A stretch of DNA of 37,313 nt from positions 1-37,313 of the forward strand of contig JANQPP010000108.1 of the NCBI GenBank assembly GCA_028289405.1, in the 5' to 3' direction. The notes beneath the pieces are model-generated. The model made no database searches, was not told the origin of the DNA, and was given only the letters and a program-made list of their open reading frames with translations. Within the stretch, counting starts at the first letter, position 1. Each line of letters begins with the position of its first letter. Source of the DNA: Pirellulales bacterium (lineage in GTDB: Bacteria; Planctomycetota; Planctomycetia; Pirellulales; JANQPP01). The translations under genes and the position numbers were made by a program. Positions 15,938 through 23,946 of the stretch are shown piece after piece.

Positions 15938-17443
15938 TCAAAAATCCGCGAGCCCGGCTTGGGCTTCCACACGGTCCAACGCATGCCGCAAAGCCCGGGC
16001 TTCTTCCTTCCAGGCATCCGGAGTTTCCGCCGTCGGTTGGGACCAACGCTGCTCCACGGCCCGGACCATCCCTTGCACGGCGCGAACCTCCGCCGCCCCG
16101 TGATCGTTAATAGTTTCCGCCCCACCGCCCGCAGCCTGTACCTGTGCTGCCTCCTCCGGTGCGGTTGGAGGACTCGCCAGCGGCAACGTCATCATGGTTC
16201 CGATGCCTATCGCTAGGACGGCTACGCAGGCGATAGCTAGCGCGATGATGTTTCTCGACCAGCGTCGCGTCTCGGTGTGAATCCGCGACCACGAACGTTC
16301 CGGCTCAGGCACGGCAAGTGGGTTTTGCAGATGGGCCAGTTCCTCTTCCAGGAAATCGGCCACCTCTTCCGCCGTGGCGAAGCGGTTTTCCGGCTCCTTG
16401 GCCATCAGCCGGTCGATGAATTCCGCCAGCCACTGCGGGATCTCCGCTTGCACTTGCCGCAAGGGACGCGGCCTGGTTTCACAGATGCGGTGCAATACGC
16501 CCAGCGAGGTCTCCGCGCGGAACGGCGGATGGCCCGCGCACATGGCGTACATCATGCTCCCCAAACTGAAGAGGTCCGCGCGGGCATCCAGCGTTTCGCC
16601 CCTGGCCTGTTCCGGTGCCATGTATTGTGGTGTCCCGGCGATCACGCCGCTGCACGTCAAGCTGGCATCGTCCGCCGCGCGGGCCAGACCGAAGTCGGTC
16701 ACCAGCACCCGTTCCACGCCCCGCTCCAAGAGGAGGTTGGCCGGCTTGATGTCCCGATGGATCAGCCCCTGGGCATGGGCCGCCGCTAGCCCGCGCGCCG
16801 TTTGCAGGGCGATACGAATCACCTCGCAAACTTCCAGTGGCCCCTGGTCATTCAGCCGGCGCTGCAAGGATTCGCCAGGGATGTACCGCATCACCATGTA
16901 AGGCAGCCCCTGGTAATCGTCCACGGCGTAAATTGGGACCAGATGTTCGTGAACCACGGCCGCCGCCGCTTTGGCTTCGCGGGAAAAACGCTGCCGGGCT
17001 GCCGCGCTGTGCACGAAATGGGGGGCCAAAACCTTCACGGCCACGTAGCGGCTGAGCCGGCGTTCCCACGCCTTGAAGACAATGCCCGTGCCTCCTCGGC
17101 CAATGATGCCCGTAATCTCGTATGGACCCAACCGGCCCAACATGCCGGGATCCTCCGAGGGTCCCAACAGCCGCAGGGCATCCGCCATTGCCGCGGCGGA
17201 TGCCACGGCAATGTCTTGGGTCTCCTCTCCTTCCGACCCCAACTCGGGTACTCCGATTCCGCTAAGCGCGTCGTGCGCGTCCCGCCACCAGTCCTCGTCA
17301 CCGGCCCGAGTCTCCAGCCAGCTTTGGCACTGGCTACAGGTGTCGAGATGTTCGATCACGGACGACTCGTCGGGCGGGGAAAGCTGGCCCTCCAGGAAGA
17401 GCGCCAAGCGGTCCGTGGAACAGGAAGTGAGGTTGCTGCTCAT
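15938..17443 (-). CDS. Transmembrane Ser/Thr protein kinase with zinc-finger-like N-terminus
   Basis: A 501-aa Hanks-type kinase. N-terminus: an anti-sigma-like zinc-binding motif (His32, Cys36, Cys39 in EHLDTCSQCQSWLE). The kinase domain (about 107-370) has the Gly loop GRGGTGIVF (116-124), Lys137 (AVKVL), the catalytic HRDIKPAN with Asp231, DFG at 250-252 and the GTPQYMAPEQ activation segment; all key residues are present, so it should be active. One membrane segment follows (about 399-424), then a ~75-residue outer region. A TTG at 17482 would add 13 residues and overlap the sigma gene; ATG 17443 is preferred, although no Shine-Dalgarno is seen, and it starts 26 nt after the sigma stop. 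The arrangement suggests that the zinc-finger part binds the sigma factor and the kinase controls it by phosphorylation (inference, supported by known ECF-kinase pairs). Confidence 0.92.
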   Translation of the reverse strand: MSSNLTSCSTDRLALFLEGQLSPPDESSVIEHLDTCSQCQSWLETRAGDEDWWRDAHDALSGIGVPELGSEGEETQDIAVASAAAMADALRLLGPSEDPGMLGRLGPYEITGIIGRGGTGIVFKAWERRLSRYVAVKVLAPHFVHSAAARQRFSREAKAAAAVVHEHLVPIYAVDDYQGLPYMVMRYIPGESLQRRLNDQGPLEVCEVIRIALQTARGLAAAHAQGLIHRDIKPANLLLERGVERVLVTDFGLARAADDASLTCSGVIAGTPQYMAPEQARGETLDARADLFSLGSMMYAMCAGHPPFRAETSLGVLHRICETRPRPLRQVQAEIPQWLAEFIDRLMAKEPENRFATAEEVADFLEEELAHLQNPLAVPEPERSWSRIHTETRRWSRNIIALAIACVAVLAIGIGTMMTLPLASPPTAPEEAAQVQAAGGGAETINDHGAAEVRAVQGMVRAVEQRWSQPTAETPDAWKEEARALRHALDRVEAQAGLADF

Positions 17444-17468
17444 GATCACGCCGAAGCCGAGGCTTCGC

Positions 17469-18107
17469 TCATTGGCCTTCAAACCACTGCACTTTGTTTC
17501 GCAAACGGTTCAACACGCGGCAGCGGGCGGCGTACAACGCCCCCACGGAGAGCCCCAATTCGCGAGCCACCTGGGGGATAGCCTGGCCGTCCACGGCAGT
17601 CCGCCAAAAGGCTTGCCATGTCGTGTCTTGATATTCGGGGCGGATTTCCCGGGCGGCCCAGCGAAACGCCTCTCGGCGAAATTCCAGGCCGAAACACGTA
17701 TCGAGATCTTCCACGGGTTCCGCTGGCTCCGGTGGGTTACCGGTATCTCCCGGGCTCACGCTCTTCTCGCGGCGGGCTGCTTGCTTCACCGCATCCACGG
17801 CCAAGTTTCGGGTCACGCGAAACAGCCAGCCCCGCAAGGTCCCCTTGGACGGATCAGCGTCCCACGCTTCGACATATCCGTGCAGCGCGAGCAGCACTTC
17901 CTGCGTGATGTCCAGGGCATCGGAGTGCTGCAAGCCTCGCCGGCGGGCCAGGTGGTGGATCACTGGCTCATAGATTGCGAGGAATTCCTCCCAGGCCGCC
18001 GCATCTTCCCGGTCCCGCAGCCGCAACAACAGGCTGTGCCGCGTCTCAGGCAGATCGGTGATCCGCTTCTCTCCCCTTCCCGGATGCTTTTCGGCAGGCA
18101 CGATCAT
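17469..18107 (-). CDS. ECF-type RNA polymerase sigma factor, kinase-associated
   Basis: A 212-aa protein. The region-2 core is in the HSDALDITQEVLLALHG segment and the GTLRGWLFRVTRNLAVDAV segment; region 4 is in YQDTTWQAFWRTAVDG and IPQVARELGLSVGALYAARC with LNRLRNK. Region 4 begins with YQDTTWQAF, a form typical of planctomycetal ECF groups linked to Ser/Thr kinases. It is the first gene of the sigma - kinase - coiled-coil operon. ATG 18107 has no clear Shine-Dalgarno. An 11-bp inverted repeat brackets its upstream region, one arm only 9 nt from the start codon, which may serve autoregulation. Confidence 0.9.
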   Translation of the reverse strand: MIVPAEKHPGRGEKRITDLPETRHSLLLRLRDREDAAAWEEFLAIYEPVIHHLARRRGLQHSDALDITQEVLLALHGYVEAWDADPSKGTLRGWLFRVTRNLAVDAVKQAARREKSVSPGDTGNPPEPAEPVEDLDTCFGLEFRREAFRWAAREIRPEYQDTTWQAFWRTAVDGQAIPQVARELGLSVGALYAARCRVLNRLRNKVQWFEGQ

Positions 18108-18115
18108 GGAGCGCT

Positions 18116-18204
18116 AGATACTGGTACGGGCGGACGGAGTGACACTTCAAACGAAACGCCGGCATTCGCTTTGTCCGTTACATAAAAACGTTCTACCAGT
18201 ATCT
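18116..18204. promoter_or_regulatory. 11-bp inverted repeat bracketing the ECF sigma promoter region
   Basis: AGATACTGGTA (18116-18126) and TACCAGTATCT (18194-18204) are perfect reverse complements separated by 67 nt. The proximal arm ends 9 nt before the sigma start codon at 18107. Such widely spaced identical arms suit a looping repressor or a regulator with two half-site contacts; they could also form a long leader hairpin. Confidence 0.4.
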
Positions 18205-18369
18205 CTTCCCAGGGCCGGGAATCTCACGCATTTTCTGGAGAAAAAGCCGGGAAGTGGAGAATTGATGGGAAGAAAGGCGGTAGGCCCGTGACCTTCTCCC
18301 CGTTTCTTGATCCAGGCGGAATGCGAGATTTTTCAGTATCTTGCATTTTCGAAGGAGGACTCAACTGCC

Positions 18370-18702
18370 ATGAAACGGAAGCGTGACACAGAAGAGCAGA
18401 TCGCGGTTTGTCGAAGATGGCCGCAGTTGTCCAGCTCTCCATTGGCTCGCTCGGGGCAGATAGACCAGTTTCTGATCTCCAAAACTGCAAAAGTCGAACT
18501 TAGAGAATTCGACGCGAACTGCGAAGGGCTGCTGAGAAGCTACCTACCTGTGATTCGGGACGCCGCACCCGCTCGAAGACGAGGCGCGACGATTATGGTC
18601 AGGCCTCTTCCCACTTGGATATGCGACTCGCTGTATCAACATCCGTCAGCAAGTGACGTTCGAAAACTCCTTTCGGCTGCGTCGGTCGATGGCTTGCGAT
18701 AG
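18370..18702 (+). CDS. Hypothetical 110-aa ORF, possible IS3 OrfA-derived start
   Basis: ATG 18370 is preceded by AAGGAGG at about 12-nt spacing. The product is basic, without a signal peptide or recognised domain. Its first residues (MKRKRDTEEQI) closely resemble the start of IS3-family OrfA transposases, but the match stops there and no OrfB follows. It may be a small gene, or a hybrid formed when an IS end was left behind. Confidence 0.28.
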   Translation: MKRKRDTEEQIAVCRRWPQLSSSPLARSGQIDQFLISKTAKVELREFDANCEGLLRSYLPVIRDAAPARRRGATIMVRPLPTWICDSLYQHPSASDVRKLLSAASVDGLR

Positions 18703-19573
18703 GGTTCATTTCGATGCCTTTCATGCACCACGGTACACCGAAGCTTTCTGGCGGATGATCACACGCTTGTCGTTTCATTTGGACAGATGTCATTTCATGT
18801 TCCTTCGTTTGCACGTCGAATGGCCACTTGGCGTGGGCGTGCTTGAGTAACTTGAGTAAGTTGAGAGGCGTCAAGGAATGGACTCCGGACGGAAAAGTAG
18901 AGTCCCTGGTTTCAGGGAGACAGCGGCACCTTGCGCGAGCGCTTTGTTTGATACTTTTTCCTGAAAAACTGCTCCGCGACGTGATTAGCACTTGGCGTGC
19001 CTCCTGCGTTGGAAACTTCGGCCCTTAATGCGCAGGGTTGACCGTCGGTCGCGACGGACAGGTTTGCGATTCCACAGATCAATTTCCATCCATTCCGCAC
19101 GCGGCGCCCTCAATCCGACTCAGTAGTGTTCACAGGACGTTGTGTGAGAATCACAAATCACGCCTTCATCGTTGTCGGCCCCTTGCTACGAAAGTTGCGT
19201 GATACTAGCTGGTTTTTTGGCGAAGCCGGTCGGCTTATTGCAACGTTCTGTGTTTATCGATTCCCATTATGGACCCTGAATCATGGATAATTTGAAAACA
19301 CGGAATACCAGTGTGCTGGCGGATTGGGGATTTTCGATAGTGCTTTTGTCAATTCGCCCGATTCGCTTCGTGCCCGCAATCGTGGCAGGTCACCAGCGGG
19401 CACTTCGATCGATTCTGTCCAGGCGAGCAACGGCGAATCGGTCCCTTTCTAGCTCGTGAAGGCTCACGCCGGAAACGTTGCACCGGCCAACGAAACGCGT
19501 GAGCCGGCCAAGGAAAGTCGATGTTCCGTTCATTTTGGTGGAATAGCCGAGAAGTTTTCCTGCCATTCGAGGC
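18703..19573. other. Gene-poor stretch of about 870 nt
   Basis: No frame here combines a good start, Shine-Dalgarno and protein-like composition. The longest (minus, 18599-18991) has one passage that reads as protein (LKHAHAKWPFDVQTKEHEM) but nothing recognisable around it, so a degraded gene is possible. Short direct repeats (TTGAGTAACTTGAGTAAGTTGAG-like, near 18843-18865) and a nested hairpin at 19461-19505 are present. Confidence 0.35.
19461..19505. repeat. Nested stem-loop upstream of the BlaI operon
   Basis: GGCTCACGC (19461-19469) pairs with GCGTGAGCC (19497-19505); inside, CGTTG (19476-19480) pairs with CAACG (19488-19492) around a 7-nt loop, with small asymmetric internal loops. It lies about 70 nt upstream of the -35 element of the BlaI operon. 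No T-run follows, so it is not a standard terminator. It could be an RNA structure of an upstream transcript or a protein-binding cruciform. Confidence 0.4.
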
Positions 19574-19601
19574 TTGACTCGTCTACGGGCATGTGTACAA
19601 T
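19574..19601 (+). promoter_or_regulatory. Near-consensus sigma70-type promoter of the BlaI operon
   Basis: TTGACT (19574-19579), a 16-nt spacer and TACAAT (19596-19601) give one of the best promoter matches in the window. Transcription would start near 19608, about 60 nt before the BlaI start codon. Confidence 0.6.
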
Positions 19602-19607
19602 CACAAC

Positions 19608-19626
19608 GAGTCAGCGTGACTGACTC
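19608..19626. promoter_or_regulatory. Candidate BlaI operator
   Basis: GAGTCAG (19608-19614) and CTGACTC (19620-19626) make a perfect 7-bp inverted repeat with a 5-nt spacer, exactly at the predicted transcription start. BlaI/MecI dimers bind such dyads over promoters, so this is the natural site for autorepression. The sequence itself differs from the staphylococcal TACA/TGTA operator. Confidence 0.55.
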
Positions 19627-19666
19627 AATTCTGGCGAATGTTAAGCGCAAGGGAGTGATCTAGACC

Positions 19667-20086
19667 ATGAAATCTGGTTTACCCAAGAAGGATGTCTCCG
19701 AGACGGAACTGGAAATCCTAATACAGCTCTGGGACCGAGGCCAAGCGTCGACTCGGGAAATTACCGAGGCCATCTACGACGCTCCCCTCGACCCACAGTT
19801 TGCCACCGTTCAAAAACTGCTAAGTCGATTGGAAAAAAAAGGCTACGTACTTTCCGATCGGCGCAAGCGGCCCCACCAATATCGTGCCAAGGCTTCCAAG
19901 GATGCTTTTCTTGTCCGCGGAATCGAGTCGCTCGCCGACAAGCTTTGCGGCGGCTCCCTATCCCCTATTTTGACGAGCTTGGTGCATTCCAAAAAACTCA
20001 CTTCCTCGGACGTACGCTCCCTGGAGGCGTTGATTGCTGAATTGGAAGGGCAAAAAGCCAGTCGCAAACCGCGTGATAGCCAATGA
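19667..20086 (+). CDS. BlaI/MecI/CopY-family transcriptional repressor
   Basis: A 139-aa winged-helix repressor. The family start is clear (VSETELEILIQLWDRGQAST, REITEAIYD), as are the wing region FATVQKLLSRLEKKGYV and DRRKRPHQYRA, followed by the dimerisation helices. In known systems a paired M56 metalloprotease cleaves or inactivates the repressor on sensing a signal. Such a gene lies two genes downstream, with a thioredoxin-fold gene between. ATG 19667 has AAGGGAG about 12 nt upstream. A promoter and a dyad at the transcription start suggest negative autoregulation. Confidence 0.93.
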   Translation: MKSGLPKKDVSETELEILIQLWDRGQASTREITEAIYDAPLDPQFATVQKLLSRLEKKGYVLSDRRKRPHQYRAKASKDAFLVRGIESLADKLCGGSLSPILTSLVHSKKLTSSDVRSLEALIAELEGQKASRKPRDSQ

Positions 20087-20128
20087 TCGGATGCGTCACT
20101 TATTACGTTTCTTGGATTGGAGATTGCC

Positions 20129-21499
20129 ATGATCGCGAACAGCAGAATCGGCTCCTTACTCCTGGCCGTCACGTTACTTGCCGCCGCTCATGGCGCTAGC
20201 CAAGGATCCGCGGCCGATGAGACACACGAGAAGCGGCTCGAATCATTGGCATCGCAGGATTCCAGTGCATTCGCCAGCTACCATCAACTCAGGGACATGA
20301 TCACCCGCAATGACGACGTTGGTGAGCTGGCACGGAAAGACGTCGTTGACCGGCTTTTGGCGGAAGTGGACAACGAGCGGATTCAACTGGAGTTGTTGCG
20401 GGTCCGAGAAACGGAGCCATTGCACGCCGCGGCATTAGCACTAGAGGTCTTCCACGCACGGCTGTGGGCCAAGCCGAAGGGTTCAACCATCGTCGCCGGA
20501 CAGGTGGTCATTGACGATGGGCAAATCGACGTCCGTGCTTCCCAGGGCCAAACCTTGGTGGGCGAAGGCGGCTACTTCGCCACGGCGATCGGCGATCCGA
20601 TGAAGCCGATTGGATTTGCCCTGCAGGGTTATCAACCGATTTTCGCCAAGGGACATGCTAACCAGAATGGATTCGTTTGGCTCGGTCGCCTTCGCTTACG
20701 TCGCGACGAAGTCGACGCCATGCGCACACTTCATGGCCAAATCCGAATATTCGGAGACATCGGCCCGGACGAAATTTCCTCAAGTCTCTTTCTGGCGCCG
20801 CCAATCATCAATACGCCAACCGGCGGATACCATGGCGCGGCCCAAGTAAGTGGTGAACCGCTTCCCACGGTATCAATTTCAGACCCGGGAAGTATTCATG
20901 CGGCAGGGTTTTCGCCCACCGTGTATTGGCTTTCCCTTACAGCCGATGGTTACTCGCCGCGAATGCTGGTGCTCGACTTCACGGGAGACGAAGGTGTCGA
21001 TTTGGGCACTATCCCGTTCCTTTGCGCTGACATTGGATACTATGCAAAAACGGAACCGCCCGGCCCTCGACCAGTGAAATGGGAGAAATCGTATGCCGCA
21101 GCCGCGCTGACGTCGCGAGACGAAGGTCGCCCGCTACTCGTGATGTTTAGTACGGAACCATGCGCGCCTTGCATGATGTTGGAGCAAACTACGTTGAAGA
21201 ATCCTTGGATTGAACAACTTCTGTCACCTTTTGTCGCTGTCAAGGTGATGCAAAACCAAGAGTTACAAGAAGAGATTCTCGGCCATGGCGTAGGTTATCC
21301 AACGCTCGCATTTGTCGATCCAGAGGGCAACCTTGTCCATAACATCACCGGATTCCAAGAATCCATGTTCTTCGCCCAAGAATGTGCCAAGGCTTACGAA
21401 AAGCTCAAGCTCGACGTGCCCATGGGCATCGAGCGATTGCTAAATGCCTTTGAACAGGCTCATGAAAGTTCCCAGCAGACGGATCAAGAAGCCGAATAA
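20129..21499 (+). CDS. Secreted thioredoxin-fold protein with large N-terminal region
   Basis: A 456-aa protein. A signal peptide is visible (IGSLLLAVTLLAAAHGASQG). About 310 residues of unrecognised mixed structure follow, with a carboxypeptidase-regulatory-like beta stretch (VAGQVVIDDGQIDVRASQGQ, later LTADGYSPRMLVLDF). A C-terminal thioredoxin-like domain carries the redox motif C345-A-P-C348 in FSTEPCAPCMMLEQTT and the cis-Pro region GVGYPTLAFVD. It should act as a periplasmic thiol oxidoreductase or reductant. It is set between the BlaI and M56 genes (42-nt and 15-nt gaps), so it is probably part of the signalling unit or its regulated output. ATG 20129 is preferred over the TTG at 20117 because GGAG lies 8 nt before it. 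Confidence 0.85.
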   Translation: MIANSRIGSLLLAVTLLAAAHGASQGSAADETHEKRLESLASQDSSAFASYHQLRDMITRNDDVGELARKDVVDRLLAEVDNERIQLELLRVRETEPLHAAALALEVFHARLWAKPKGSTIVAGQVVIDDGQIDVRASQGQTLVGEGGYFATAIGDPMKPIGFALQGYQPIFAKGHANQNGFVWLGRLRLRRDEVDAMRTLHGQIRIFGDIGPDEISSSLFLAPPIINTPTGGYHGAAQVSGEPLPTVSISDPGSIHAAGFSPTVYWLSLTADGYSPRMLVLDFTGDEGVDLGTIPFLCADIGYYAKTEPPGPRPVKWEKSYAAAALTSRDEGRPLLVMFSTEPCAPCMMLEQTTLKNPWIEQLLSPFVAVKVMQNQELQEEILGHGVGYPTLAFVDPEGNLVHNITGFQESMFFAQECAKAYEKLKLDVPMGIERLLNAFEQAHESSQQTDQEAE

Positions 21500-21514
21500 C
21501 TTCACGACTACGCC

Positions 21515-23167
21515 ATGCGGACGTCTTTCATGAACCTGGAAACTTTATTCGAGCAATCCGTTTCGGCGAGCATCCTTTGCTTGGCCGTCTGGATCCTCGC
21601 TCCGAAAGTGCGCAACGTGAGTCTGCGCCATCTGTTCTGGCTGATGGTATTGGCCAAGTTCGTGGCACCCACGACCATGGAAATCGGAATGCTGCCGAGT
21701 GGATCTACCTCTCCTTCCGTTCCAGGCGACTCGTTGCAATCAGACGACCGGCTACCTCATCCGGCGGCAAATGTCGAGTCAGTTTCTTCGGCGTCCCTCG
21801 ATTCGTCAAACACGCTCATCACCAACGAGTTTGGGGCATTCGGTGGCTATATTTGGTGGCAGCTTTTGGCAATGACTATTGCCTACGCTGGCACGGCTTG
21901 GGTGGCTACAACCACGGCAGTACGAATTTATCGCTTCCGACGCCTGTTGCGGTTTTCCGACGACCCTCCCACTGAGATCACCTCTAAGCTTGCCGCCTTG
22001 AGTAAACGGATGGGCTTACGAAAGCCGCCACGACTGCGAATGATTGCAGCCCAGATGTCGCCCGTGGTTTGGCCGTTTGGTCTATCACCAACCATCGTCA
22101 TGCCGCGGCCACTGCTTCAAAAATCGGATTGCGTCGCCATCGAATCTCTTCTAATTCATGAGCTGGCGCACATTCGTCGGCGCGATCATTGGGTGCGATG
22201 GCTGGAGATCGTCGTTACGTGCCTGCATTGGTGGAATCCGTTCATGTGGCTCGCCAGAAATAAGCTGCATGAAGCGGAGGAATCCTGCTGTGACGCATGG
22301 GTAGTGCGAGCGATGTCCGATCATCGCGCGGCCTATGCCAAAACCCTGCTGGCGGTCGCCGCGGCATCGATACAGCCTCGCGGCTCGCATTTCTCACGAT
22401 TGGCGCTCGAGGCGTCCGGTCCCAAATTTCTACGGAATAGAATTGAGTGCATTATGAAAGATTCGAATCCTGTTGGTTTAACCCGTTCAAAAAAGGCGGC
22501 AATGGCCGCGTTGTCCGTGGCCGTACTCAGTTGCGGCCTCTCAATTGCCAAAGAGCCAGAAGCCGGCGAACACAAGACTCTTTCGGAACTGCCGCATCTC
22601 CAAAGAATTCGTGTGATGGAGCGCCAGTTTCTTAATGGACAGCACGACTACCGACGCGGCCTAGAAAACTACCGAAAAAGTTTGCAGGAGTACAAACGTG
22701 CCGGCGACAACTACAATCCGAATTCCGCGGTCTACAAGAACATTCTCACCGCCTATCAAAACGGCAGGCAGGCATACGTAAATGGCGTGGAGGCATATCG
22801 TCAGCAGATCGCTAAGCAACGCCTGCTTCGCGACAAGCTGGATCAGGCGATCTCTTTGTGGCGGCAGTCCCAACGGAATTCGGCCACGCTCGATCAGGAA
22901 CGCTTGTTAAAAGAAGCTCGGCGGGCGGCCGAGGAGTATCTCGATTTCTTGAGCCCAAAGATCCATTATCCTGACGGCGGCCAAGGTCCCGCCACCACGA
23001 AAGGGAATGGATCCGCCGAGATCTCCTCGCGAGGGTCTTTCGGTGGGATGAACGGAGGGGAAGCGGCAACAATCCGTCCAGGCGACGGGCAAGGTACCCA
23101 TGGTGGCCCTGCGTCCGTCCGCACGCAGGGCGGAACAGGTCCCAGCGGCGGCCCTAGTCGTATTTAA
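21515..23167 (+). CDS. BlaR1-like M56 membrane metalloprotease, altered C-terminus
   Basis: A 550-aa protein; start at ATG 21515 or 21530. There are four likely membrane segments: residues 15-30, 38-58, 112-135 and 324-342. The M56 zinc protease motif H215-E-L-A-H219 lies in LLIHELAHIRRRDHWVRW, with downstream acidic ligands in NKLHEAEESCCDAW. The extracytoplasmic C-terminal region (about 345-550) is not a penicillin-binding domain: it has a helical Tyr/Arg/Gln-rich part (RRGLENYRKSLQEYKRAGDN) and a disordered Gly/Ser/Thr tail. The pair with BlaI suggests signal-dependent repressor inactivation; the ligand is unknown. The last codon (Ile) and the TAA stop lie inside the 105-bp repeat at 23162-23266, so the present C-terminus was probably set by an insertion. 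Confidence 0.9.
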   Translation: MRTSFMNLETLFEQSVSASILCLAVWILAPKVRNVSLRHLFWLMVLAKFVAPTTMEIGMLPSGSTSPSVPGDSLQSDDRLPHPAANVESVSSASLDSSNTLITNEFGAFGGYIWWQLLAMTIAYAGTAWVATTTAVRIYRFRRLLRFSDDPPTEITSKLAALSKRMGLRKPPRLRMIAAQMSPVVWPFGLSPTIVMPRPLLQKSDCVAIESLLIHELAHIRRRDHWVRWLEIVVTCLHWWNPFMWLARNKLHEAEESCCDAWVVRAMSDHRAAYAKTLLAVAAASIQPRGSHFSRLALEASGPKFLRNRIECIMKDSNPVGLTRSKKAAMAALSVAVLSCGLSIAKEPEAGEHKTLSELPHLQRIRVMERQFLNGQHDYRRGLENYRKSLQEYKRAGDNYNPNSAVYKNILTAYQNGRQAYVNGVEAYRQQIAKQRLLRDKLDQAISLWRQSQRNSATLDQERLLKEARRAAEEYLDFLSPKIHYPDGGQGPATTKGNGSAEISSRGSFGGMNGGEAATIRPGDGQGTHGGPASVRTQGGTGPSGGPSRI

Positions 23168-23266
23168 ATCCAACGGACAAAAGTTTCACGGACTTTCGTC
23201 CATCGGCGTTTCACGGCCGCTGGACACCGAATTTCGCGGATGCTGAGGTCTTTTGTCACCAGGCTC
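23162..23266 (+). repeat. 105-bp structured repeat, left copy
   Basis: This is one of two copies in opposite orientation (the other is 24913-25017). By hand alignment about 87 of 105 positions agree without gaps. Predicted fold: outer stem GACAAAAG (23176-23183) with CTTTTGTC (23250-23257); inner hairpin GTCC-AT-CGGC, loop GTTTCACG, GCCG-CT-GGAC (unit positions 37-64). The stretch TTTCGCGGAT is fully conserved but unpaired. The repeat begins inside the M56 gene and supplies its stop codon. Confidence 0.8.
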
Positions 23267-23436
23267 TCATTCCTTCCGTGAGGCACACTCGGAGACCAAC
23301 CACTCATCTCCATAAAGCAGGTTCCCGGGTAACGGGTACTCAGGCTGGGGGGACTATTTCCGGGCGCCTCACGAGTTGCTCCCGACTGCCGAATCGATCC
23401 ACTCTCGAACGCTGATGCCCGACACAGTCGCTCGCT
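23267..23436. other. Spacer between left repeat and transposase fragment
   Basis: No gene or recognisable IS end is visible in these 170 nt. Confidence 0.3.
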
Positions 23437-23765
23437 CTAGCAGGCCATGTGGCGAACGAGGCCGGCGGGATAAGTGGGCTCCAACCGAGAGTAGGTAAGG
23501 TTGTGCCACAGGCACGCAGACAGCCCGCTGTCGTGCCGGTTGGCGGCCACGGTTTGGATCACCAGCGGCACGTCTTGTACGACACACCGAAGGCTTCCGT
23601 CGGCAGGTCTTTCCAGCCGGTGCCGGTCTTCAGCACGAACAGGATGGTGGCCAGCACGGTCCGGGCATCTGTCCGCGATCTGCCACCGTCGAGCGACGGC
23701 TCGTCTTCGGGAAACAAGTGCTCGATTTGGTCCTGCAGCGTCTCCGGCACCAATTCCTTGGCCAT
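23437..23765 (-). pseudogene. IS5-family transposase N-terminal fragment
   Basis: ATG 23765 starts a frame reading MAKELVPETLQDQIEHLFPE, then GGRSRTDARTVLATILFVLK and TGTGWKDLPTEAFG, the DUF4096 N-terminal domain of IS5-type transposases. It stops at 23559. The expected continuation seems to run on in another frame down to about 23437 (CLWHNLT resembles the VWxxLH helix). The DDE catalytic core is absent. It lies between the two 105-bp repeats. Confidence 0.7.
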
Positions 23766-23946
23766 GGTCGGGTTCTTTCCCTGCAGTCATTTCGCCGACT
23801 TGGGGGTTTTGATTGCACAGTGCCTTCGGTGGCGCAGTTCCCACGCAGGGACTTGGAGTTTCAATCCGCATAGAATTGCTCGACCCAAAAAAATGACTTG
23901 TGATTGAACCGAGTGAAAGGCTGCGCAACCTCATTGTAGGGAGAAA

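Noticed and set aside
16802..17581. A 259-codon + strand open frame over the kinase gene
   Set aside because: Shadow of the kinase and sigma genes; no ribosome binding site or domain.
18140..18185. Possible third copy of the 105-bp repeat upstream of the kinase-linked sigma gene
   Set aside because: It shares ACGGACAAA and CGGCGTTTC words with the repeat, but their spacing differs and the stems cannot form. Chance is more likely.
18599..18991. A 130-codon minus-strand frame in the gene-poor stretch
   Set aside because: One short passage reads like protein but the rest does not, and there is no start signal. Kept only as a possible degraded gene.
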